Source: Muribaculaceae bacterium
Lineage (GTDB): Bacteria; Bacteroidota; Bacteroidia; Bacteroidales; Muribaculaceae
Reading direction: 5' to 3'
Length of the DNA stretch: 40,841 nt
Assembly (NCBI GenBank): GCA_017624155.1
Contig: JAGANS010000034.1
Location: 1-40,841 of the forward strand
The first letter of the stretch is position 1. The number at the start of each line of letters is the position of its first letter. A program made the position numbers and the translations under genes. Shown piece by piece: positions 8,819 to 17,266 of the stretch. The notes below the pieces were generated by a model. The model was not told the DNA's origin. It searched no databases and was given only the letters and a program-made list of their open reading frames with translations.

Positions 8819-8830
8819 CGTATTTGTTTA

Positions 8831-8838
8831 CAAAGGTA
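8831..8838 (-). promoter_or_regulatory. -7 box of the DUF3256-xseA-xseB-thyA-folA operon
   Basis: TACCTTTG on the minus strand, a full TAnnTTTG match 12 bases before the first ATG. No TTG at the ideal spacing; one candidate is 13 bases upstream and another 25. Confidence 0.55.
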
Positions 8839-8952
8839 GCTAAAAATACGACAACCGACACCACAATTTGTTTTTTTCGGTTCATGAAATGTCAGGCCTT
8901 GACCTTTTCCGTAACTTTTTAAAGAAAATTTCGTTTTTAGTTCCAAAAGTAC

Positions 8953-8960
8953 TATCTTTG
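8953..8960 (+). promoter_or_regulatory. -7 box immediately before the 117-aa gene
   Basis: TATCTTTG on the plus strand, ending only four bases before the ATG at 8965. A transcript starting at the usual distance would begin at or next to the start codon, so the message would be leaderless. Confidence 0.5.
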
Positions 8961-8964
8961 CAAT

Positions 8965-9318
8965 ATGGTATTAAGAAATAAACAGGAAGTCGTTGGTATA
9001 AAGCAATATCTCCTCGATAAACTCAAGGAGGAGGATGCTTTTTGGTCATATTCCCCGGCGTCAATATCCTTGTCGACAATCGATGATGACAATCTTATCG
9101 CTTATACCATGCGTTTTCTTGATTTGGTTGAAATTAAGTTGCTTTTCAGGATTTTTGCCAAATCAAAAATAAAAAGAGCCTGGCATAGACTGCTTGTCCC
9201 CGAAGGTGAGTATCTTTATACCCTTAATCGCTTTTTTGTCTGGTATTATTTTAGGGCAAAGTGTCCTGATTCTTATCTGAAATCTCTCTACACCCGCCAT
9301 CTTAATCGCACCATTTAG
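8965..9318 (+). CDS. Small conserved-looking Bacteroidales protein of unknown function
   Basis: 117 aa, no signal peptide or membrane segment. The core EEDAFWSYSP then DDDNLIAYTMRFLDLVEIK, followed by Ile/Lys and RAWHRLLVP and LNRFFVWYYF, resembles the small helical DUF6922-like proteins found alone or near nucleotidyltransferase toxins, but no toxin gene adjoins it. Codon use is AT-richer than the flanking operons. It stands alone between divergent and co-directional operons. The N-terminal part of the motif begins within 25 residues of the ATG, supporting this start although the promoter box is only four bases away. Function unassigned. Confidence 0.6.
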   Translation: MVLRNKQEVVGIKQYLLDKLKEEDAFWSYSPASISLSTIDDDNLIAYTMRFLDLVEIKLLFRIFAKSKIKRAWHRLLVPEGEYLYTLNRFFVWYYFRAKCPDSYLKSLYTRHLNRTI

Positions 9319-9360
9319 GGCTGATTTTCTTGCTTATGTTGTAAAACATAATGTCGGCGC

Positions 9361-9391
9361 TTGGAGATGAGGTGGCTTATGGTTAAATTTG
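9361..9391 (+). promoter_or_regulatory. Promoter of the iorAB operon
   Basis: TTG at 9361-9363, 20 bases, then TAAATTTG at 9384-9391: a textbook Bacteroidota promoter. The predicted leader is about 34 bases, with no room for a riboswitch. Confidence 0.75.
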
Positions 9392-9431
9392 CAAACGGCA
9401 ATATTTTGCTCTTTAACCTGCCTAACCTAAC

Positions 9432-11054
9432 ATGAAAACGAAGAAACTACTGCTTGGTGACGAGGCCTTTGCCTTGGGCGCCATCGATGCGGGGCTCTCG
9501 GGTGCCTATGCTTATCCCGGCACGCCCTCGACCGAAATTCTCGAGTATGTGCAGTCGAGTCCGCTTGCCCGCGAGCGCAAGATCCATTCACATTGGTCAA
9601 GTAATGAAAAGACGGCGATGGAAGAGGCCCTCGGCATGTCGTTCTGCGGCAAGCGCGCCATCGTGTCGATGAAGCATGTGGGCCTCAACGTTGCCGCCGA
9701 CCCCTTTGTCAACTCGGCGATGACCGGTGCCAACGGCGGCCTTATCGTCGTTGCCGCCGACGATCCGTCGATGCATTCGTCACAGAACGAGCAGGACTCG
9801 CGTTTTTATGCTAAATTTGCCCTTATCCCGACTCTTGAACCATGCGACCAGCAGGAAGCTTACGATATGGCCCGCTATGGCTTTGAACTGTCGGAAAGTA
9901 TGAAGATACCTGTATTGCTACGCCTCGTGACCCGCCTGTCTCACTCGCGTGCAGTCGTTGAAACAGAGACCGAGCCGATGCCCGAAAACAGCCTGTCATA
10001 TCCCGCCAATCCCCGTCAGTGGGTGCTCATGCCCGCTAATTCGCGCGTGCGCTACCGGCAACTGCTGGCCGACCGCGACAATATGGAGGCTCTGTCCGAA
10101 TCATCGCCGTTCAACCGCATTGTCCCCGGCACCGACCGCCGGCTTGGCATCATTGCCTCGGGCATCGCGTATAATTATGTACAGGAAGCTTTTGGCGGCA
10201 AGTGCCCGTTTCCGTTACTCAAAATTTCGCAATATCCTGTGCCGCGCGCACTTGTCGACGAGCTTGTCGGCATGTGCGACGCCATACTTGTGGCCGAGGA
10301 AGGCCAGCCCTTCATCGAGGACATGCTGCGTGGCCTTCTCGACCGCGGCCCCAAGGTCTACGGCAAGATCGACCATCTGATTCCCACCGACGGCGAGCTT
10401 ACGCCCGACTCTGTTGCTGCTGCCGTGGCCACCCTGCTGCCCGATTTCGACCGTCTGCGTCCGGCCGCCGGCCGGCGTGCGCAGAACGTCACATCGCGGC
10501 CGCCGGCATTATGCCAGGGATGCGGCCACCGCGACGTCTATGCAGCCCTCAACGCCGCCCTCGAAGGGTTTGAGTCGCCAAAGGTATTCGGTGATATCGG
10601 CTGCTATACGCTCGGGTTCCTCTCGCCTTTCAACGCCATCGATACCTGCGTTGACATGGGCGCGTCGATAACCATGGCCAAGGGCGCCGCCGACGCCGGT
10701 CAGCATCCCGCAGTTGCCATAATCGGCGATTCCACATTCACACACTCGGGTATGACCGGCCTCCTCGATGCCGTTAACGAAAATTCGCCCGTCACAGTCA
10801 TCATATCCGACAACCTCACCACCGGCATGACCGGCGGCCAGGACTCGCAGGGCACCGGCAAGCTCGAGGCTATATGCCTCGGCCTCGGCGTCGATCCCGC
10901 CCACCTGCACACTATCGACTCGCTGCCCAAAAAGTTTGACGACATGAAGGCATTGTTCACCGCCGAGATGTCCTACGACGGCCTATCGGTGATAATCGCA
11001 CGCCGCGAGTGCATACAGACGGCGCGCCGCCATGCAAAAGCCAAATCCAAGTAA
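9432..11054 (+). CDS. iorA: Indolepyruvate:ferredoxin oxidoreductase, alpha subunit
   Basis: 540 aa. N-terminal pyrimidine-binding thiamine diphosphate domain (KKLLLGDEAFALGAIDAG, YPGTPSTEILEYV), a middle domain, then the diphosphate-binding domain with CQGCGHRDVY near residue 359 and GDSTFTHSGMTGLLDAVNEN near 432. It decarboxylates aryl-pyruvates oxidatively to aryl-acetyl-CoA with IorB. The classical archaeal enzyme is longer and ends in a two-cluster ferredoxin domain; here the protein stops shortly after IIARRECIQTARR, with no Cys-x2-Cys clusters, so electrons must leave by another route. The first gene of a four-gene operon with its own promoter. Confidence 0.92.
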   Translation: MKTKKLLLGDEAFALGAIDAGLSGAYAYPGTPSTEILEYVQSSPLARERKIHSHWSSNEKTAMEEALGMSFCGKRAIVSMKHVGLNVAADPFVNSAMTGANGGLIVVAADDPSMHSSQNEQDSRFYAKFALIPTLEPCDQQEAYDMARYGFELSESMKIPVLLRLVTRLSHSRAVVETETEPMPENSLSYPANPRQWVLMPANSRVRYRQLLADRDNMEALSESSPFNRIVPGTDRRLGIIASGIAYNYVQEAFGGKCPFPLLKISQYPVPRALVDELVGMCDAILVAEEGQPFIEDMLRGLLDRGPKVYGKIDHLIPTDGELTPDSVAAAVATLLPDFDRLRPAAGRRAQNVTSRPPALCQGCGHRDVYAALNAALEGFESPKVFGDIGCYTLGFLSPFNAIDTCVDMGASITMAKGAADAGQHPAVAIIGDSTFTHSGMTGLLDAVNENSPVTVIISDNLTTGMTGGQDSQGTGKLEAICLGLGVDPAHLHTIDSLPKKFDDMKALFTAEMSYDGLSVIIARRECIQTARRHAKAKSK

Positions 11055-11078
11055 CATAGAACACATCACGATACCGAT

Positions 11079-11657
11079 ATGAAAACCGACATAATCCTGG
11101 CCGGCGTGGGAGGACAAGGCATCCTCTCTATAGCCACCATCCTCGGCGAGGCCGCCCTGCGCCGTAATCTATATCTCAAGCAAGCCGAAGTGCACGGCAT
11201 GAGCCAGCGCGGCGGCGATGTGATGTCGTGCCTGCGGCTCAGTTCCGATCCTATCGCATCCGATCTTATCCCTTCGGGCAAGGTCGACCTTATTATATCC
11301 CTTGAACCGATGGAAGCCCTGCGCTATGTGCACCTGCTCGTTCCCGAGGGCCGGGTGATCACATCCACCGAGCCATTTGTCAACATTCCCGACTATCCTG
11401 ACATCGAGGCCGTGATGGCCGAACTCGCCGCCCTGCCGCGGGTAGTGACACTTCCCGCCGAGGCCATTGCCCGCGAGGTGGCTTCGCCGCGTTCGTCCAA
11501 CATGGCCCTGCTCGGTGCTTCGGCCCCATATATAGGGCTGCCCGTCGACGTGCTCGAGGACAGCATCGCCGCAGTCTTCGGCGCAAAGGGCGAGAAAATT
11601 GTCGCCGACAATCTGGCCGCATTCCGTGCCGGCCTTGAATATACTCAGTCGCATTAA
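11079..11657 (+). CDS. iorB: Indolepyruvate:ferredoxin oxidoreductase, beta subunit
   Basis: 192 aa, usual length. The gamma-type 2-oxoacid oxidoreductase pattern is clear: DIILAGVGGQGILSIATILG near the start, then AEVHGMSQRGGDV, SDLIPSGKVDLIISLEPMEA. It forms the second subunit of the aryl-pyruvate oxidoreductase and binds part of the CoA/TPP site. Lies 24 bases after iorA and 13 before the aminotransferase. Confidence 0.93.
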   Translation: MKTDIILAGVGGQGILSIATILGEAALRRNLYLKQAEVHGMSQRGGDVMSCLRLSSDPIASDLIPSGKVDLIISLEPMEALRYVHLLVPEGRVITSTEPFVNIPDYPDIEAVMAELAALPRVVTLPAEAIAREVASPRSSNMALLGASAPYIGLPVDVLEDSIAAVFGAKGEKIVADNLAAFRAGLEYTQSH

Positions 11658-11670
11658 GAGCTTGTAAGTC

Positions 11671-12984
11671 ATGAACCCCGTATCGGCAGAATTTCTAAAA
11701 AAAGAGATGTCGGCGATGAATATCGACGACATCTCGTCGGCCACAATACGCCAGATCCTGGCGCTGGCCAACCGCCTTGAAGCATACCTCGGCGATTCTT
11801 TCGTACACCTTGAGATGGGCAATCCCGGGCTGCCGGCCTCCGAGATAGGTATCGAGGCCGAGCGCGCGGCCCTGTTGCAGGGCATCGCCAACCAGTATCC
11901 AAATATTGCCGGCATCAAGCCGCTCAAAGATAATGCCTCGGAATTCCTCAAGGCATTCCTTGACATCGACATCCCTCCGCGCTGCATCATGCCTACGGTC
12001 GGTTCGATGCAGGCCACGTTCACATTGTTCCTCCTGCTGGCCCAGCGCCTGCCGGGCCGCGATACACTGCTGTTTCTCGATCCGGGCTTCCCGGCCCAGC
12101 ACAATCAGGCCAAGGTACTGGGCGTGAAGCAGGAATCCATCGACATTTATGACTGCCGCGGCGAGGCCCTTGAGGCCCGCCTCGAAGAAAAGCTCTCCAA
12201 GGGCAATATCACGGCCATTGTATATAGTAATCCCAACAATCCGGCATGGTTCAACCTAACCGACACCGAGTACCGTATACTGGCGCGAATGGCCGACAAG
12301 CACGACGTCATCATAGTCGAGGATCACGCCTATATGGGCATGGACTTCCGTGTGCGCTACGGAGTGCCTTACTGCGAGCCCTTTGTTCCCACGGTAGCCC
12401 GCTATACCGGCAACTGCATGTTGCTGGTGTCGGCGTCCAAGATATTCAGTTATGCCGGTCAGCGTATCGCGGTGGTGTGCATGACTCCCGAGCTGTACGA
12501 CAGACAGTATGACTTCCTGCGCGAGTTCTACGATATGCCGGCGTTTGGCGACGCATATACCTTCGGCGTGCTCTACTGCGCCTCGTCGGGCGTGGCCCAC
12601 TCCGTGCAGTATGGCCTTGCCGAGATGTTCAAGGCCGCAGTTGACGGCCGGCTTGACTTTGTCAAGGAGGCCCAGGAGTATGGCCGAAGGGCGGCTTTGG
12701 CCAAAAAAGCCTTCACCGACAACGGATTCCATATCGTATACGACCGTGACGGCGACCGCCCCATATCCGACGGCTTTTTCTTCACGGTCGGCTACCCCGG
12801 CTTCAGAAGCGCCGAACTGCAGAAGACCCTCCTGCGCTATGGCGTGTCAACAATCTCCCTTCCCTCGACCGGCAGCCGTCAGGAAGGCCTGCGCGTATGC
12901 GTGTCCTTACTCAACGATCCGGCAACATTCGAGCGCTTGCGCACGCGTCTTGAAGCATTCCACCGCGACCATCCCATATCGTAA
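11671..12984 (+). CDS. PLP-dependent class I/II aminotransferase
   Basis: 437 aa. Fold-type I features: a YSNPNNPAWF motif near residue 190 (the substrate-binding Asn), VEDHAYMGMDFRV (cofactor Asp/Tyr) and the Schiff-base lysine in SASKIFSYAGQRIAV near residue 258. Substrate cannot be read from the sequence, but placement between iorB and the CoA transferase suggests it converts Phe, Tyr or Trp to the aryl-pyruvates consumed by IorAB. Gaps of 13 and 12 bases on either side support co-translation in one operon. Confidence 0.85.
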   Translation: MNPVSAEFLKKEMSAMNIDDISSATIRQILALANRLEAYLGDSFVHLEMGNPGLPASEIGIEAERAALLQGIANQYPNIAGIKPLKDNASEFLKAFLDIDIPPRCIMPTVGSMQATFTLFLLLAQRLPGRDTLLFLDPGFPAQHNQAKVLGVKQESIDIYDCRGEALEARLEEKLSKGNITAIVYSNPNNPAWFNLTDTEYRILARMADKHDVIIVEDHAYMGMDFRVRYGVPYCEPFVPTVARYTGNCMLLVSASKIFSYAGQRIAVVCMTPELYDRQYDFLREFYDMPAFGDAYTFGVLYCASSGVAHSVQYGLAEMFKAAVDGRLDFVKEAQEYGRRAALAKKAFTDNGFHIVYDRDGDRPISDGFFFTVGYPGFRSAELQKTLLRYGVSTISLPSTGSRQEGLRVCVSLLNDPATFERLRTRLEAFHRDHPIS

Positions 12985-12996
12985 ACCTTTACCGTA

Positions 12997-14301
12997 ATGT
13001 CAGCAATACCCAATCTGATGTCGGCCGACGAGGCCGTCAGAATCATAAAAAGCGGCGACCATGTGTTCATACAGGGCAGCACCTCTGTGCCCGAGACGCT
13101 TGTGGCCGCGATGACACGCCGCGGCCACGAGCTGCGCGGTGTGACGCTCTACTCGGGATTCTCGGTCACCGACCGTGAGGCCCCCTACTGCAAGCCCGAA
13201 TATAAGGACTCATTTCTTGTCGACACCTGCTTTGTGTCGTCCAACGTGCGCAGGTGGATAGCCGAGGGCTACGGCGCCACTACGCCCCGTTTCCTCGGCG
13301 AGGTTCCGGCGCTCTTCCGCGACGGCACATGGCCTGTCGACGTATGCCTGCTCAACTGCTCGCTGCCCGACAAGGACGGCTATGTCAGTTTCGGCGTATC
13401 AGCCGACCTTGCCACCTCGGCCATGAAATGCGCCCGCGCAGTCATCGCCCAGATCAATCCGCACATGCCATACAGTTTCGGCGATCCGTTGATACATGTG
13501 TCGCAGCTCACGGCCGCGGTCCTTGTCGACGATCCCCTTGTAGAGGTGCCGACGCCCGAGCCGGGGCCGGTTGAGACTGCCATCGGCAACGCCATTGCCG
13601 AGCTTATCCCCGACGGCGCCACACTCCAGATAGGTGTGGGCGGCATACCCAATGCCGTGATACGCGCTCTCGCCGACCACAAGCACCTCGGCCTGCATAC
13701 CGAGGCCATGACCGATGGTGTGCTCCCTCTCATCGAGAAAGGTGTCATCGATAATTCTCTCAAGAAAGTGATGCCCGGCAAGTCCGTAGCCTGCCTGGCG
13801 CTGGGTTCGCGCGGCCTGTACGACCTCATGCATTATAACAAGGATATGATATTCAAGGACGTTGCCTGGACCAACGATCCCTTCATCATCGCCCAGAATC
13901 CACGCATGATGGCCATCAACAGCTGCCTCGAGATCGATCTTACCGGTCAGATATGCGCCGAGTCGATAGGCACACGCATCTTCTCGGGTATCGGCGGCCA
14001 GCACGACTTTGTCTATGGCGCCTCACGCAGCGAGGGCGGCCGCTCGTTCCTTGCCATGACTTCAACTACAACTAAGGGCATGGGCAAGATCAAGCCCGTG
14101 CTTACTCCCGGGGCCGGCGTAGCTACCACACGCTTTCAGGGCAACTATGTGGTCACCGAACACGGAGCCGTCGACCTGCGCGGCCGCTCCCTCCCCGAGC
14201 GGGCCAAGCTGCTGATATCAATCGCCAATCCCGCCGACCGCGAGGACCTCGACCGTGCCGCCTTCGAGCGCTTCGGTTACTCCTACTCCCGCCTCCGCTG
14301 A
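12997..14301 (+). CDS. Acetyl-CoA hydrolase/4-hydroxybutyrate CoA-transferase family protein
   Basis: 434 aa, matching butyrate/4-hydroxybutyrate CoA-transferases. N-terminal part has SGDHVFIQGSTSVPETLV; QIGVGGIPNAV and HTEAMTDG near residue 236 hold the Glu that forms the acyl-glutamyl thioester; the C-terminal domain has GIGGQHDFVYGA near 330 and VVTEHGAVDLRGRSLPERAKLL. In this operon the simplest role is moving CoA from aryl-acetyl-CoA to acetate or another acid, releasing aryl-acetate and conserving the thioester. Acceptor acid is unknown. Last gene before a hairpin at 14333-14354. Confidence 0.88.
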   Translation: MSAIPNLMSADEAVRIIKSGDHVFIQGSTSVPETLVAAMTRRGHELRGVTLYSGFSVTDREAPYCKPEYKDSFLVDTCFVSSNVRRWIAEGYGATTPRFLGEVPALFRDGTWPVDVCLLNCSLPDKDGYVSFGVSADLATSAMKCARAVIAQINPHMPYSFGDPLIHVSQLTAAVLVDDPLVEVPTPEPGPVETAIGNAIAELIPDGATLQIGVGGIPNAVIRALADHKHLGLHTEAMTDGVLPLIEKGVIDNSLKKVMPGKSVACLALGSRGLYDLMHYNKDMIFKDVAWTNDPFIIAQNPRMMAINSCLEIDLTGQICAESIGTRIFSGIGGQHDFVYGASRSEGGRSFLAMTSTTTKGMGKIKPVLTPGAGVATTRFQGNYVVTEHGAVDLRGRSLPERAKLLISIANPADREDLDRAAFERFGYSYSRLR

Positions 14302-14332
14302 GCAATTCATCCCTACTACGTATAAATAAAAT

Positions 14333-14354
14333 CGCCCGGCATTCGTGTCGGGCG
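14333..14354. terminator. Bidirectional hairpin terminator with TTCG loop
   Basis: A 9-bp stem (14333-14341 with 14346-14354, one G-T pair) around TTCG. On the minus strand it is followed by ATTTTATTTAT, a good U-rich tail, so it probably ends the tiny transcript from 14545; on the plus strand it lies 31 bases beyond the CoA-transferase stop and may also end that operon. Confidence 0.65.
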
Positions 14355-14401
14355 TGTCGTTTGTTGATGTTAACTTGAATCGGGTTGACTGTTGTCTGCG
14401 G

Positions 14402-14473
14402 TCATTCGTGTTCATACACGTGGGCACTGGTCTCGCAGTACCATTCAATGGCCTTTTTGAACCATCTAAGCAT
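14402..14473 (-). CDS. Candidate 23-residue small protein
   Basis: ATG to TGA encodes 23 residues beginning MLRWFKKAIEWYCE and ending VYEHE, amphipathic with an aromatic, basic first half and an acidic end. It is too short to judge by coding statistics. Supporting it: a TAACTTTG promoter box upstream at 14545-14552, about 65 bases of leader, and the TTCG-loop terminator 48 bases downstream, so a discrete minus-strand transcript of roughly 200 bases is predicted. The same unit could instead be a non-coding small RNA. Confidence 0.45.
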   Translation of the reverse strand: MLRWFKKAIEWYCETSAHVYEHE

Positions 14474-14544
14474 AACAGTAAGTTTTAATTAAACAATCTT
14501 TTTGAATCAGTTTATTAATTGTACCTTTTGCTATTTCAACGCTG

Positions 14545-14552
14545 CAAAGTTA
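14545..14552 (-). promoter_or_regulatory. -7 box of the tiny minus-strand unit
   Basis: TAACTTTG on the minus strand. No TTG at 19-21 bases; the nearest, at 14578-14580, is 25 bases away. The rest of the 344-base gap 14302-14645 is AT-rich, with a weak ATGTT/AACAT hairpin near 14568-14581. Confidence 0.45.
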
Positions 14553-14645
14553 TAAAAAGTTTGATAAATATGTTCTACAACATGCTTATTTAACATTTAT
14601 AAAATAGGTAAAAGTCTGAGATACAGTATATTGATGGAGTTGACG

Positions 14646-15359
14646 TCAAAGGCGATCGGCAGCGATAATCTTCGGTATGTCGGCGAGGGTGCAGGGCGTC
14701 GGGGCATCGGCCGGGATTGCGTCGCCGCGCCATTGACGTCCTCTTATCCAGGCCGTCCGACAGCCTATCGATGCCGCCGGCGCTATGTCCTTGCTGAGCG
14801 AATCTCCCACTACGAGCACATTCGCAGGCTCAAGACCCAGAATGATGCATCCCACGCCGAATATGCGCGGGTCGGGCTTGCGGATGCCGAGCACGGCAGA
14901 TTCGGCGATGCCGGCGAAGAGGTGGCGGATATGGAAATCGCGCAGCACCTCGTCGATATTGCCGTAGAAGTTGCTCACAAGTGCGAGCGGCAGTTTATCG
15001 GCAAGATCTTCAAGCACGCCGCGGGCCTCGGCAACTGCCGCCCGTGCGGCCTCGTAACATCGTGCGGCAATGTCGGCAGCGACAGAATCGGCATCTACAC
15101 CTTGCAGCATACCTTGAGATTTGAGATATTCCATCTGCACTGTGGCCTTGCGGAGCATCACGTCGTGAAAATTGTGCCATGGCATAATCACCCGCGCCCG
15201 GGCGAGAGCGCGCTCGCCCTCGATGTAGGCCGGCCTGAATTGCTCATAGCTTACTGGCAGACCGAGAGCCATGTACTGGTCGAATATCACCTCGCTCCAA
15301 TGGTCACCGCGCGAGTCGATGGTGCCGCCGTAATCAAATATTATTCCGCGGATCATCAT
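14646..15359 (-). CDS. HAD superfamily hydrolase
   Basis: 237 aa. The four HAD motifs are in order: IIFDYGGTID (nucleophile Asp; the usual second Asp is Gly, as in FDxGG-type members), LALVSNFYGN (Ser/Thr motif), KPDPRIFGVG (Lys), and VLVVGDSLSKDIAPAASIG (acidic motif). A helical cap lies between motifs I and II. Probably a phosphatase; in a lipid head-group operon it might dephosphorylate a lipid precursor or head-group phosphate, but this is inferred from position only. Its start overlaps the preceding CDP-alcohol transferase by 26 bases. Last gene of the 19413-14646 operon. Confidence 0.82.
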   Translation of the reverse strand: MMIRGIIFDYGGTIDSRGDHWSEVIFDQYMALGLPVSYEQFRPAYIEGERALARARVIMPWHNFHDVMLRKATVQMEYLKSQGMLQGVDADSVAADIAARCYEAARAAVAEARGVLEDLADKLPLALVSNFYGNIDEVLRDFHIRHLFAGIAESAVLGIRKPDPRIFGVGCIILGLEPANVLVVGDSLSKDIAPAASIGCRTAWIRGRQWRGDAIPADAPTPCTLADIPKIIAADRL

Positions 15360-16293
15360 ATTCCCCTTCCTTAATTTCGGCGATAAGAGTGCGGCACAGG
15401 TGCTCGTGGCGGCTCATCATGTATACCAGCAGGGCGTTGAGCACAATCAGCTCGAACATGAAATAAAGCCAGGGCTGGCCGATAAACAGCGATGTGAACA
15501 GCGCTATCGTGCGCCAGTTGAACGACAGGATGTTGGTATACTTCATCAGCGGAAGGCTCAGAGAACGGAAACGGGCCTTGAATTTCGGCGGATATTTCCC
15601 GTCGGGCCATTGCGATGCGATCTCGCGCCTGAGAGCCTGCATTGCCGGTGTCCAGGCTTCCTGATTGACGGTATACTGAGTGTAGAAGGTCTGAGTGATC
15701 TTTTGCCAGAAATTGTGGCGCCACGACAATGCTGCCACACGGCGCTTCAGCTCATCGGCGCGGTCGAGTTCGCTGCCCTCCTTGCCGTTGACAAAGAACA
15801 GGTGGAACTGCCTGTAATAGTCGGCCATGGCAGCCTGTTTGGCATGGCACACCCCGGTCACAGCCGCTATGACCCAGATGAGCCACGGATGCGACATGAA
15901 GAATGGCGAGAAGGTGTCTTCGCGCAGGCATATCGCGGCATAGATGGTTATGAACCACAGGTCGCCGCTCAGGCCGTCGAGTATGCGCCCAAGGGGCGAA
16001 TACCGGCCTGTCATTCGGGCGAGCTGTCCGTCGGCCGAGTCATACGAATTGGCCCATATAAGCAGCAGCATGCCTATGCAGTTGATGGCCAGACTGTCGT
16101 AGTAGAAGCATATACCGGCGGCGATACCAAGGACTATCGAGGCAATGGTGACGGCATTGGGCGTGATGCCGAGCCTGCGGAACAGGTAGGCCCAGACAAA
16201 TCCTATCGGGCGATAGAACGCCAGGTCTATGCCCTCCTCGGTGTCCATTGATTTGAGCGATTGCCGATATTGCTTCTTGAGGTCTACAAACAT
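15334..16293 (-). CDS. CDP-alcohol phosphatidyltransferase family membrane protein (second copy)
   Basis: 319 aa, longer than usual (about 200-230) because of a soluble insert near residues 150-230. The family motif D-x2-DG-x2-AR-x8-G-x3-D-x3-D is complete: DSADGQLARMTGRYSPLGRI then LDGLSGD, near residues 83-109. Several membrane segments surround it. Such enzymes move a phospho-alcohol from a CDP-linked donor to an acceptor hydroxyl. Presence of two different members side by side with a PAP2 protein suggests a two-step lipid head-group pathway. Substrate unknown. Confidence 0.85.
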   Translation of the reverse strand: MFVDLKKQYRQSLKSMDTEEGIDLAFYRPIGFVWAYLFRRLGITPNAVTIASIVLGIAAGICFYYDSLAINCIGMLLLIWANSYDSADGQLARMTGRYSPLGRILDGLSGDLWFITIYAAICLREDTFSPFFMSHPWLIWVIAAVTGVCHAKQAAMADYYRQFHLFFVNGKEGSELDRADELKRRVAALSWRHNFWQKITQTFYTQYTVNQEAWTPAMQALRREIASQWPDGKYPPKFKARFRSLSLPLMKYTNILSFNWRTIALFTSLFIGQPWLYFMFELIVLNALLVYMMSRHEHLCRTLIAEIKEGEYDDPRNNI

Positions 16294-16300
16294 TTGCTAA

Positions 16301-17266
16301 TCATTCTTTTCTTGGGCTGATATATTCCGCATACCGGTCGGTGAAGCGGCGAAACGCGCGGATGGCCATCAGTCCGTATTCGAATATAATGTATCCGGCA
16401 AGTGTCACACCTATGCCGCCCAGCACATCGAGTATATAATGGTGAGAGCTGTACACGGCCGTGAACCATATTCCCAAACAGATGACTGCACAGGCGATGC
16501 GCATCCACAGCGGACAGCGCGCACGCAGCGAGTAGATGAAGGCTATGAGCATATAGGCCGAGTGGAGCGACGGCATCGCTGCAAATACATTGGCGTTGCG
16601 GGCATACAGCCCGTGGAAGATCCCCAGGCCGGTAAGTTCGTCAAATCGTCCCAGACCGGCTACTTCGCCGGGAGTGCCTTCCATGAATCCGAAGCCGTGC
16701 GAGGCTACATACCATGGCGGTGCGGCCGGATGCACATAGTAGAGCGCAAAGCCCAGCAGGTTGACAAACAGGAACACCATCGCAAAATGAAGGTACTCAC
16801 GGCGCTGACCGTCGAAGTAAAGCCACAGTCCGAACAGTATCGGCACCGGCACCCAGCACAGATAGAAGAATCCGGCAAGGATGTCCATTACGGCCGAGTG
16901 GTGGATTGCAAAAAATTCGTTGGGGGTAAGCACCTCGGCCGAGGCCATCGTGATGCCGAACAGACTCTTCTCTGCTTCATACAGACCCTGAATGTCCACA
17001 GGGTTCACCTTGTAGTTGGGCAGCAGGTTCATCCAGTCGTAGCTGATACCGAACAGCGCGAACGGCACCAGCGCCACCACCATGCGCCGGGTGGCGGGAT
17101 TGGCGATGAACAGCGCGGCCAGCAGCGCGGCCATCACAAGGTGCTCGGGCCGGAAGCCTATGCACAGAGCGGTTACGCCCAGCCATACGGCCAGACTGAC
17201 GGCCATGATGATGCCCTCGCGCAGCGACGGCAGCCGGGATGCCTGCGTGTGTGTGCGTGCACCCAT
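16301..17266 (-). CDS. PAP2-superfamily membrane protein (AUR1/inositol-phosphorylceramide synthase-like)
   Basis: 321 aa with about eight membrane segments. Two PAP2 motifs are seen: AAMPSLHSAYMLIAF near residue 230 and SSHHYILDVLGGIG near 272, each with its catalytic His. The layout fits the PAP2_3 group that includes fungal Aur1, which transfers phospho-inositol between lipids, rather than simple phosphatases. Bacteroidota make sphingolipids, and inositol-phosphoceramide pathways with such a protein beside a CDP-alcohol transferase are known from Bacteroides. Start ATG shares one base with the preceding TAA (TAATG), implying coupling. Confidence 0.8.
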   Translation of the reverse strand: MGARTHTQASRLPSLREGIIMAVSLAVWLGVTALCIGFRPEHLVMAALLAALFIANPATRRMVVALVPFALFGISYDWMNLLPNYKVNPVDIQGLYEAEKSLFGITMASAEVLTPNEFFAIHHSAVMDILAGFFYLCWVPVPILFGLWLYFDGQRREYLHFAMVFLFVNLLGFALYYVHPAAPPWYVASHGFGFMEGTPGEVAGLGRFDELTGLGIFHGLYARNANVFAAMPSLHSAYMLIAFIYSLRARCPLWMRIACAVICLGIWFTAVYSSHHYILDVLGGIGVTLAGYIIFEYGLMAIRAFRRFTDRYAEYISPRKE

